Assembly: GCA_037384885.1 (NCBI GenBank)
Contig: JARRNO010000001.1
Location: 1-48,202, forward strand
Direction of reading: 5' to 3'
DNA length: 48,202 bases
DNA from: JARRNO01 sp037384885
Lineage (GTDB): Bacteria > Acidobacteriota > UBA4820 > DSQY01
Shown here: positions 15,165 through 22,510 of the stretch, piece by piece
Position numbering within the stretch: position 1 is the stretch's first letter
Layout: each line of letters starts with the position of its first letter
Translations under genes and position numbers: made by a program
Notes under the pieces: model-generated
Seen by the model: the letters and a program-made list of their open reading frames with translations, nothing else
The model's database searches: none
Told to the model about the DNA's origin: nothing

Positions 15165-16696
15165 GTTTTCGGTTTCGATAGGATAATCCGCTCGAGGAGC
15201 GGCAGGAACTCGCGAATCACCTGGTTGAGGTTCAGATCCACCGGTTCGATCACCTGCCGGCGTGCAAAGGCGAGGAGAGCGCGGGTCAGCGCGGCCGCCT
15301 TGTCCGCCATCCTGGCGATCACTTCCAGTTCATTCCGCTCGGGCGCGCGGGCAGGCAGCGTCTTCAAGGCAAACTCCACCGATCCCATGATGGCGACAAG
15401 AATGTTGTTGAAATCGTGGGCGATCCCTCCGGCAAGCTGGCCGATGGACTCCATCCGCTGGGATTCCGCCAAATGATCCTGCAGCTGCCGCTCCCTCGTC
15501 ACATCCCGGCAGACGGCCACGTAATGCGGGAGCATTCCCTCCGATTCCCTCACGGGATAAACATCGGCTGAGACTTCAACGAGCCGCCCGCCCTTTTGAC
15601 GGCTCACCACGTTGCCGCGCCAAACGTCACCCCGCTGCAATGTTTCGACAAGGTTCTCATAGAACGCGTCATCATCTTCGGCGCTCTTTAGAATGTCCGC
15701 CTTCTTCCCCACGAGTTCCGACGCTTTGTATCCCGAAAGCCTCTCGAAGGCCGCATTCGCAAAGATGATCAATCCGGCTCCGTCGGTCATGAGGAACGCG
15801 TCCGAGCTTTGCTCCAGCGCCCGGCTCAGGAGGGTTCTTTCCCGGTCCAGCTGCTTGCGGTCCCCCACATCCCTCAGCACGACCTGCCTTGCATCCACGC
15901 CTTCATATAGGAAAGGGCTGGACACAGCCTCCACCATCACCTTTCCACCATCGCTCCTGATGACGGTCAGCTCGAGCTTACGGGCCGCCCGTCCGCTTTT
16001 CTGTATCTGCTTGACACGCTCATGGTCCTCTGGAACGAGAAAGTCGAGGACGCTGCGTTCCAGCACTTCCGCTTCTTCCGAAGCACCCAGTATCCCGATC
16101 CCGGCGGCATTCACAAAAAGGATGATACCCTGCGCGTCATGCACAAACACCGCGTCGGGCATCATCTCCACGAGATGTCGGTAGCGCGTCTCGCTTTGCT
16201 CGTGAGCATGCCTCGCGCGCCGCGCTTCTTCATCTTGCATCTGCAGTTTGTCCGCAAGGGCATCCAGGGCCTTGGACGCAGCGGACCACCTTCCCGCGAG
16301 GCTCACCGCTCCCATTCGCGAACCGTAGTCTCCTTGGAACAGGCGCCGGCAAGCCGATTCCATATCCATCAGCCTGCGATTGGTCCGTCGCCGGTCCAGA
16401 AACCAAAAGCCGCCGATCAGGAGCACCAGTGCGGCCCCCAAGTACCCCAGCCAAGCCGCCTCCCTATGGTTCCGACGCTGCTCCTGGACAGGCCCGGAGA
16501 AGAAGCACGCCTTCATGATCCTCGGCCCCCGAGGAGCATGCACTGCTGCGGGCCTGGTGTCGTGGCGGCTTTTCGCGCGGGAAACGGCCGAAGGCCACGT
16601 TCCAATGGCCAGTGCGAGCCAGAACAGCGCGGCGCACAAGGCCGGAAGACGGCGGTAACGGCTCTGGTGTAGAGATTGACTCCATGCTTTCAGCAT
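15158..16696 (-). pseudogene. Hybrid PAS histidine kinase, N-terminal part (frameshifted)
   Basis: A 512-residue membrane sensor ending early. Start at MLKAWSQ because GGGGGGAAA precedes the ATG. Two membrane segments (about 17-36 and 82-100) flank a short periplasmic stretch. A juxtamembrane linker is followed by two PAS domains (about 170-280 and 290-405) and a HisKA domain with phospho-acceptor His427 in GGIAHDFNNIL. Homologous sequence stops at LLERII (501-505); a few out-of-frame residues and TGA follow. About 45-50 codons holding the N box appear lost, with a frame change into the 14457-15164 piece. Either the gene is inactivated or the assembly has a deletion here. Confidence 0.8.
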
Positions 16697-16950
16697 TTTC
16701 CCCCCGCGCACGCCGCCCTCTGTTGATGCGTCACGAATGCGGACGGTCTGCAAAAGACACCCCGGCCCGAAGGCGCGTCGGGACCGAACTTTCCATGGAT
16801 CGTTTTTTGGGAAGAGACAAGGGAAAAGGAGGCGGCAGAGGCGTCTCCATGATCGGATACACGCCGACACCAGCCTCCTGTCAAGGTCTGGCAGAGCGGT
16901 CGGCCTCGGAAGGCCGTGGGCGCCGCAGTTCGAGCGGCGCCTCGACAGCT

Positions 16951-17042
16951 TGTTTTCACGGTTCTTCCACAATCACCCTTTTTGAAAGCTCCGCGCGCCT
17001 GCCCGCGGCGGCGGGAGGTCTACCTTCTGTTTTCACGGTTCG
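16951..17042. repeat. 14-bp direct repeat TGTTTTCACGGTTC
   Basis: Exact copies at 16951-16964 and 17029-17042, 78 bases apart, in the divergent region. They could be paired binding sites for a regulator of the kinase or transporter genes, or the trace of a small duplication; the sequence between does not decide. Confidence 0.7.
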
Positions 17043-17168
17043 GCTTAAGAATACCTGTCTGCGCTCCGCCCTGTCAACCGGGTCACTTTGGTCAAATACC
17101 TCCTGACCCGCACGTGTTCGACGTGCGAGTTGCCTCCTGCCAACAGCCTGACCCACCTGTATTTTCTC

Positions 17169-17198
17169 TTGCATTCTCCCGGGATATTCCCGTAATCT
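17169..17198 (+). promoter_or_regulatory. Candidate promoter of the ABC transporter operon
   Basis: TTGCAT (17169-17174), 18-base spacer, TAATCT (17193-17198). It would give a leader of about 55 bases containing the CGGTGCAAGTCCG stem and the GGGGAG ribosome site. The match is moderate. Confidence 0.4.
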
Positions 17199-17261
17199 GT
17201 ACCCCTGAAGCCAAGATGCGGTGCAAGTCCGAAGCCATGCAAAACGGGGAGCGTAATTCCA

Positions 17262-18977
17262 GTGAAGGGACATTTCAAATTTTTCTGGGTATTGCTGGCC
17301 TCCATCCTTCTTCTCGCGGGACTGAGCCAGACTGTCTTCCACGCGATTCCCGGATCGGCCGGACCCCGCTCGCCTGCGTCGCTGTCCAGCCTCCCCCTTG
17401 ATACCCTCTATTCGCTGCTCCGCATGACGGCCGCCTATCTCATCTCCCTGCTGTTCTCCCTGCCCTACGGGTACTATGCGGCCGCCAAACCCAAGGTGGG
17501 ACGGATCCTCTTGCCCCTCCTGGACATCCTTCAATCCATTCCCGTCCTCGGCTTCTTTCCCGCAGCGGTCTTCTTTTTCGTGGCATTGACCGGCGGCGGC
17601 CGCTTCGGTGTCGAGATGAGCTGCGTCTTCCTGATCTTTACCGGACAGGCCTGGAACATGGCCTTTGGTGTCTATGAGTCCTGCTCCACGGTTCCCCGCG
17701 ATTTGACGGAGCTTGGCCATTCCTACGGCCTGTCCCGCAGCCAGCTGTACAGGAGGGTGTATCTCCCTGCATCCGTTCCGAAGCTCGTATACAACTCGAT
17801 GATGTCCTGGGCGGGCGGCTGGTATTTTCTCATCGCCTGCGAAATCATTGCGGTGGGGCCGGTGCACTATGATCTTCCCGGGCTGGGATCCTTTCTAATT
17901 CGCACCACAGAGCAGGGCAGAATCGCGGATACCTTCATCGGACTCGGAGCGCTAGTCCTGATCATCGTGGCCATGGATGTCGCTGTCTGGCGCCCGCTGA
18001 CGGGCTGGTCCGCACGCTTCCGCTACGAACTTGCCGCATCATCGCTCGTCCGGAAAGAAGGGAGGCGCCGCCACGAACGCCAGCGCGGGCGCGTCAACCG
18101 CCGCATCCGCTTGTTTTATGGCCGCGTCTTCCGGAGGCGCCTCAAGCACGCTCAGAACCAGTTCTGGGAAAGAATCGTCCGGGTGCGGCTCCGCTCGGAA
18201 AGGGTGGCGCGCGCGGGAAGGTGGGGCTGGACGGTTCTCGGCTGGGCGACGTCATTCCTCTTCGTCTTGCTCATGGGGTACGCCCTATACAAGGTCGCGC
18301 TTGCGCTTGCCCAACCCTGGCCGGCCGAAGCCCGCAGGATCCCCCTTGCCATGCTTTATTCCACTCTTCGGATGATCGTGGCTTATGTCCTGGCGCTTTC
18401 CTGGACCATCCCCATTGCGGTCTGGGCGGGAAGCAGCAAGCGGATCATGCAGATCGTCCGCCCCGCGGCGCAGATCGGGGCCTCCATTCCCGCCACCGCG
18501 CTCTTTCCCATCATCGTAATCCTCGTCATCAATCTCTTCGGTGGAATGAATCTCGCCTCAGTCATCCTGATTCTCACGGGCATGCAGTGGTACCTGCTGT
18601 TTAACCTTCTCTCGGGCGTGGAATCCATTCCTCAAGAGCTCAAGGAAGCCTCTCAGTCCCTGGGGCTGACCAGGTGGCAGCGTTTCCGGCGACTCACGCT
18701 TCCAGCGATTCTTCCCTCCTTGATTACGGGAAGCATCACCGGGTGGGGCGGCGGCTGGAACGCCCTCATCGTTTCGGAGTACCTGAATTTCAGCCATAAA
18801 ACCTACTGGGTGCCAGGCATCGGCGCCATGCTGGACCGGGCGACGTACGACCTCGGGAACATTACCCTGATGGTACTTTCGCTGAGCACCATGGTGCTCG
18901 TAATCGTGCTTTTGAACCACTTTTTCTGGAGAAGGTTGTATAATCTCGCGGCGGAGCGTTTTCGCCTGGACCTCTAA
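17262..18977 (+). CDS. NitT/TauT-type ABC transporter, fused double permease
   Basis: A 571-residue membrane protein holding two binding-protein-dependent permease domains in tandem, roughly residues 45-255 and 330-565. Each has several membrane helices and an EAA-type coupling loop: ELGHSYGLSRSQLYRRVYLPA in the first, and EASQSLGLTRWQRFRRLTLPA in the second. An Arg-rich cytoplasmic linker (about 262-315) joins them. The start is a GTG with GGGGAG ten bases upstream. The permease type resembles nitrate, sulfonate and bicarbonate importers, but the ion or molecule carried is unknown. ATPase and AAA-associated genes follow, and no substrate-binding protein is encoded in the operon. Confidence 0.88.
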   Translation: MKGHFKFFWVLLASILLLAGLSQTVFHAIPGSAGPRSPASLSSLPLDTLYSLLRMTAAYLISLLFSLPYGYYAAAKPKVGRILLPLLDILQSIPVLGFFPAAVFFFVALTGGGRFGVEMSCVFLIFTGQAWNMAFGVYESCSTVPRDLTELGHSYGLSRSQLYRRVYLPASVPKLVYNSMMSWAGGWYFLIACEIIAVGPVHYDLPGLGSFLIRTTEQGRIADTFIGLGALVLIIVAMDVAVWRPLTGWSARFRYELAASSLVRKEGRRRHERQRGRVNRRIRLFYGRVFRRRLKHAQNQFWERIVRVRLRSERVARAGRWGWTVLGWATSFLFVLLMGYALYKVALALAQPWPAEARRIPLAMLYSTLRMIVAYVLALSWTIPIAVWAGSSKRIMQIVRPAAQIGASIPATALFPIIVILVINLFGGMNLASVILILTGMQWYLLFNLLSGVESIPQELKEASQSLGLTRWQRFRRLTLPAILPSLITGSITGWGGGWNALIVSEYLNFSHKTYWVPGIGAMLDRATYDLGNITLMVLSLSTMVLVIVLLNHFFWRRLYNLAAERFRLDL

Positions 18978-19004
18978 ATGCCTTTATGCTAGATTGGATT
19001 GAAT

Positions 19005-19757
19005 ATGGGCAAGATTCTCGAGCTGACCAACGTCTCCAAGTCTTTTCCCTACGGGAAAGGCTCCCTGCCTGCGTTTGAAGACGTCTCCTTCAGCGTCGAA
19101 GAAGGCGAATTCGTGGTAATTGTGGGCTCCTCGGGCTGCGGCAAAAGCACTCTTCTCAGAACGATTCACGGCCTGCTCCAACCGAGTTCCGGAGTTGTGA
19201 CCTACCAGGGCAGGACCAGCCAGGGGGTGAATCACGATTTCGCCATGGTATTCCAATCCTTCGCCCTTCTTCCCTGGCTGACCGTTATCCAAAATGTGGA
19301 ACTGGGCCTGGAACCCAAAGGTTATTCGGCCCAGGAGCGCCGGCACAAGGCCATGTTCTACATCGACAAGGTCGGGCTCGACGGCTTCGAGGAAGCCTAC
19401 CCGCGGGAACTTTCGGGCGGCATGAAGCAGCGCGTGGGTCTGGCAAGGGCCCTTGCAGTAGAACCCGCCATTCTCCTGATGGACGAACCCTTTTCGGCGC
19501 TGGACGCCCTGACCGCGGCCTCGCTCCGCGAGGAAGTCATGGAACTTTGGAAAGACCGGGAAATTCCCGTGAACACCATCATCATGGTGACGCATATTAT
19601 AGAAGAAGCGGTGGAAATGGCCGACAGGATCTTGATCTTCAACGGACATCCGGGGGAGCTTTGCATGGACCGTCCGGTGCAGCTGCCCAGACCAAGGGAC
19701 CGGAGGGACCGGTCCTTTTCCGAAATCGTGGACCAGGTTTTCGAAGCTATCGCGTGA
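19005..19757 (+). CDS. ABC transporter ATP-binding protein (NitT/TauT type)
   Basis: A 250-residue nucleotide-binding subunit. Walker A GSSGCGKST, Q loop MVFQSFALLPWLTV, signature LSGGMKQRVGLARAL, Walker B ILLMDEPFSALD and switch His in IIMVTHIIEEA are all intact, so it should hydrolyse ATP to power the double permease just upstream. A TTG two codons earlier (18999) is possible, but the ATG at 19005 fits the family start MGKILELTNVSKSF. The ribosome site is weak. It lies 27 bases after the permease gene. Confidence 0.93.
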   Translation: MGKILELTNVSKSFPYGKGSLPAFEDVSFSVEEGEFVVIVGSSGCGKSTLLRTIHGLLQPSSGVVTYQGRTSQGVNHDFAMVFQSFALLPWLTVIQNVELGLEPKGYSAQERRHKAMFYIDKVGLDGFEEAYPRELSGGMKQRVGLARALAVEPAILLMDEPFSALDALTAASLREEVMELWKDREIPVNTIIMVTHIIEEAVEMADRILIFNGHPGELCMDRPVQLPRPRDRRDRSFSEIVDQVFEAIA

Positions 19758-19769
19758 AGGAGCATGTTC

Positions 19770-20261
19770 ATGGACGTGGACCCGTTACCTCTGGCAGAAA
19801 TAAGCAGGATTCTGGGACTGCTGGAGATACTCGACGATCACGGCGGCAGGCAGGACATTTACAAGCTCGCCAAAGAACTTCAGTTTGAATCGAGCGACCT
19901 CGTAGATGTGATCCGGGGCGCGGAGACGCTCGGACTCGTCACCACGCCCGGAGGAGACGTGGACATCCTTGAGAGCGGGACCGAAGTGGCCAAGGGGGAC
20001 GCCAACACCATCAAGGCCATTCTGCGGAGCCGCATGCTCGAAATTCCCCTGTTCCAGTATGTCAAGGGGAAACTCGAAGAGGAAGAAGACCACCAGATGC
20101 CCCGCAGAAAGGTTGAAGAGCTCCTGACGCAAATACTCCCCACCTACAACCCGGAAGAACAGTTTCTCGGCCTGGTCAACTGGGGGCGTTACGCGGAGAT
20201 TTTCGGCTACAACAGAGACCACGACATCTTTTATCTCGACGAAGGCCAGACGCTGGAGTAA
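19770..20261 (+). CDS. AAA-associated (AAA_assoc_C) domain protein of the ABC transporter
   Basis: A 163-residue cytoplasmic protein resembling the AAA_assoc_C domain (PF09821), which elsewhere is often fused to the C-terminus of NitT/TauT-type ATPases; here it is a separate gene. Residues 1-80 look winged-helix-like (LAEISRILGLLEILDDHGGR, DIYKLAKELQFESSDLVDVI, AETLGLVTTPGGDVDI). The later part has LRSRMLEIPLFQYVKGKLEEEED and YNPEEQFLGLVNWGRYAEIFGY. The start at 19770 is chosen because GGAGCATGTTC gives proper spacing; an ATG at 19764 is too close to the GGAG. It probably regulates the ATPase or the operon; the mechanism is unknown. Confidence 0.8.
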   Translation: MDVDPLPLAEISRILGLLEILDDHGGRQDIYKLAKELQFESSDLVDVIRGAETLGLVTTPGGDVDILESGTEVAKGDANTIKAILRSRMLEIPLFQYVKGKLEEEEDHQMPRRKVEELLTQILPTYNPEEQFLGLVNWGRYAEIFGYNRDHDIFYLDEGQTLE

Positions 20262-20310
20262 GCTCGAGGAACGCCGCGGGTTCTGAGACGGACGAGTTCC
20301 TCCCCGAGGA

Positions 20311-20390
20311 AGCGCGCATGCCGGAAAGGCCGGCGTGCCGGTAAAGGACGGATCGCGCTGCTCAACCGGCGTGCCGCGATGCCGGATCGA
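20311..20390. repeat. Inverted and direct repeats between ABC operon and flippase-like gene
   Basis: The 174-bp gap 20262-20435 holds GCATGCCGG-AAAGG-CCGGCGTGC (20317-20339, one G-T pair) and a direct repeat of CCGGCGTGCCG at 20330-20340 and 20366-20376, with GATGCCGGATC nearby. GAGGAAC and GTTCCTC around 20265-20302 could also pair. There is no T run, so this is not a typical terminator; a REP-like element or factor-dependent end of the ABC transcript is possible. Confidence 0.5.
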
Positions 20391-20435
20391 CGGCGGGGTG
20401 CGAGTTGGCAACGCCGTTCCCCCGACAGGATCACG

Positions 20436-21425
20436 ATGAAGAAAAGAACCCGACGTGTTCTTGCCACCTTTTTCGGACTCATCCTGTTCGGCGTGGCTGT
20501 TTTCGTCCTCTATCACGACATACGCAATTACAACTTTCACAAGGTGCTCGCGTACATCCAGGGGTTTCCCATCCACCGACTCATCCTGGCGTTCGTCTTC
20601 ATGGTGCTGGATTACTGGGTGCTGACCGGGTACGACACGCTCGCCGTACACTACATCGGGCGCAAGCTGAAATACCGGAGGGTCGCCTTTGCTTCTTTCA
20701 TCGGCTATGCCTTCAGCCACAACATGGGAACGCCTGCGTTAAGCGGCGGCGCCGCCCGGCTCCGCGTATACAAAAGCTGGGGGCTCTCCACGATGGAGAT
20801 CACCCAGATCGTCGCGTTCTGCACGCTGACCTTCTATCTCGGCTTTTTCGCCATGGGCGGCACCGTCTTTCTTTTCGAGCCGCTTCCCCTTCCGAAAGAC
20901 TTGAGGCTCCCCTGGGTGACCGTTCGCCCCCTCGGCATTATCTTCCTGTTTCTCCTGGCCGCCGTCACCGTCGCCGTTTTCATTCTCCGCAGGCCCATTC
21001 ACATTTACAAATGGACCATTCCGCGCCTGTCTCCCCGCGTGTTCGGGCTCCAGCTTCTGGTCGCCCTCGGCGATTGGCTTCTGGCCAGCAGCGTGCTCTA
21101 CGCCCTGCTGCCTCCGAGTAAACATATCGCCTACTACAATTTTCTGGGAGTTTTCCTGTTGGCCCAGATCACCGGGCTCGCCAGCCAGGTTCCCGGCGGA
21201 CTGGGCGTCTTCGAAACGGTCATCTGGTTTTTGCTGAAATCGAGCTTCCCGCCTTCGGCCCTGCTAACTTCCCTGCTTGTTTTCAGGGGCATTTACTACC
21301 TGGTGCCTTTCTTCGCGGGCGCGATCATGCTCGGCGTCCACGAGTTGACTGCAAAGCGGAGACGGCGTAAAAGAAGGGCGCTCCCTTCCGGCGGGAAACC
21401 GCGAGACGGGGGAAGAGCGGGTTAA
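20436..21425 (+). CDS. Flippase-like membrane protein (LPG synthase TM domain, UPF0104)
   Basis: A 329-residue integral membrane protein of the lysylphosphatidylglycerol-synthase transmembrane family, without the aminoacyl-transfer domain. The start at MKKRTRR is supported by AGGATCACG before the ATG. About seven to eight hydrophobic segments are visible. Conserved family stretches are GYAFSHNMGTPALSGGAARLRVY, LLAQITGLASQVPGGLGVFETV and LLVFRGIYYLVPFFAGAI. The C-terminus is a basic cytoplasmic tail (KRRRRKRRALPS). Relatives move or modify lipids across membranes, but this subgroup is uncharacterised. It converges on purM, 28 bases from that gene's end. Confidence 0.85.
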   Translation: MKKRTRRVLATFFGLILFGVAVFVLYHDIRNYNFHKVLAYIQGFPIHRLILAFVFMVLDYWVLTGYDTLAVHYIGRKLKYRRVAFASFIGYAFSHNMGTPALSGGAARLRVYKSWGLSTMEITQIVAFCTLTFYLGFFAMGGTVFLFEPLPLPKDLRLPWVTVRPLGIIFLFLLAAVTVAVFILRRPIHIYKWTIPRLSPRVFGLQLLVALGDWLLASSVLYALLPPSKHIAYYNFLGVFLLAQITGLASQVPGGLGVFETVIWFLLKSSFPPSALLTSLLVFRGIYYLVPFFAGAIMLGVHELTAKRRRRKRRALPSGGKPRDGGRAG

Positions 21426-21452
21426 AAGTGCGGGAGCCGCAGGCGTTCGGAT

Positions 21453-22487
21453 TTATCTGAAAACGACGCCGCGGGCGCCAGGCTCGAGTTCTCCGATCAC
21501 ATACGGGTTCTCACCGCGGGATTCCAGCTCGCGCAGAACCCTGTCCGCCGATCCGGCGGCCGTGCAAAGCACGAAGCCCACACCCAGGTTAAACGTCCTG
21601 CGCATGTCTTCCTCCGGGACGTGTCCCGCCTCCTGAAGAACCTTGAAAAGGGGATGGACCCGAAGCGAGGTGGTGTGAATCACCGCGCGGACGCCCTCTG
21701 GCAGAATTCTGGGCAAATTGTCCGGCAGGCCTCCCCCGGTGATATGCGCCAACCCGTGAACGTCCGTACCCGCCTCAAGAAGCTCCATGACGGGCTTCAA
21801 ATAGGACCGATGCACTGCTAATAGAGCATCTCCCACCGTACATCCCAACGCTTCAAGATGCGAATCGATCCGCAGTTTCATGCGTTCAAAGAAAATGCGC
21901 CTGGCGAGGGAATATCCATTGGTATGAAGGCCTGTGGAGGGGAGTCCCACGAGAATATCTCCCGGCCCCACATCCCGGGGCAGGAGTCGCGGGCGGGCTA
22001 CAAGACCGACGATAAATCCGGCCAGATCGAAATCCTCTCCCGCATAAAGCCCCGGCATTTCGGCCGTTTCACCGCCGATGAGGGCACAACCGTTTTCTTG
22101 GCAGGCGGCCGACAACCCTTCCACAACGGACGCGAGGCGATCCGGCACCAGTCTTCCCGCGGCGAAATAGTCCAGGAAAAAAAGCGGGCGCGCTCCCTGG
22201 ACGAGAATATCGTTGACGCAGTGATTCACCAGGTCCCGGCCCACGGTGTCGTAGCGTCCTGCCATCTGGGCCACCTTGAGCTTCGTGCCCACGCCGTCGG
22301 CCGAGGCTGCGAGAACTCGGCTGCCCGGGTCGCCGGGGTCCAGCGCGAACAGTCCGCCGAATGAACCGATGTCGGAAAGGACGCCGGAAGTGAAGGTCGC
22401 CCCAGCCAGCCGCTTGATTTTCGCCAGAGCCCGGTCCTGCGCGTCGATGTCAACGCCTGAGTCCTTATACGTATTTCCGTCTTTCAC
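21453..22487 (-). CDS. purM: Phosphoribosylformylglycinamidine cyclo-ligase PurM
   Basis: A 344-residue AIR synthetase: it closes the imidazole ring using ATP, step five of purine synthesis. Motifs: YKDSGVDIDAQDRAL, ADGVGTKLKVA, VNHCVNDILVQGARPLFFLDY, ALIGGETAEMPG, GLPSTGLHTNGYSLAR and HITGGGLPDNLPR. I prefer the GTG at 22487 because GAGGGGATCCCCC gives it a ribosome site; an in-frame ATG five codons upstream (22502) lacks one. It follows the chemoreceptor gene by about 20 bases, so it is the last gene of the pur run despite the intervening receptor. Confidence 0.95.
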   Translation of the reverse strand: MKDGNTYKDSGVDIDAQDRALAKIKRLAGATFTSGVLSDIGSFGGLFALDPGDPGSRVLAASADGVGTKLKVAQMAGRYDTVGRDLVNHCVNDILVQGARPLFFLDYFAAGRLVPDRLASVVEGLSAACQENGCALIGGETAEMPGLYAGEDFDLAGFIVGLVARPRLLPRDVGPGDILVGLPSTGLHTNGYSLARRIFFERMKLRIDSHLEALGCTVGDALLAVHRSYLKPVMELLEAGTDVHGLAHITGGGLPDNLPRILPEGVRAVIHTTSLRVHPLFKVLQEAGHVPEEDMRRTFNLGVGFVLCTAAGSADRVLRELESRGENPYVIGELEPGARGVVFR

Positions 22488-22510
22488 GGGGGATCCCCTC
22501 ATCGAACAGG

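Larger units (their letters stand above)
16697..17261. other. 565-bp divergent intergenic region between kinase and ABC transporter
   Basis: No convincing gene is present. It contains a 14-bp direct repeat (16951-16964 and 17029-17042) and a plus-strand hairpin CGCACGT-GTTCG-ACGTGCG near 17109-17127. It also has a GGGTCA/TGACCC pair around 17080-17110, a CGGGA-TAT-TCCCG hairpin near 17180-17192, and CGGTGCAAGTCCG (17219-17231) close to the transporter start. CCCC at 17202-17205 could pair with the GGGG of the ribosome site at 17246-17249. The plus-strand half may be a regulated leader; its class is unknown. Confidence 0.5.

Noticed and set aside
17219..17231. CGGTGCAAGTCCG as evidence for a cobalamin riboswitch before the ABC operon
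   Set aside because: Only this one stem resembles the cobalamin P4; the following CCCG-containing block and the 3' conserved box are missing, so I list it only as a hairpin.
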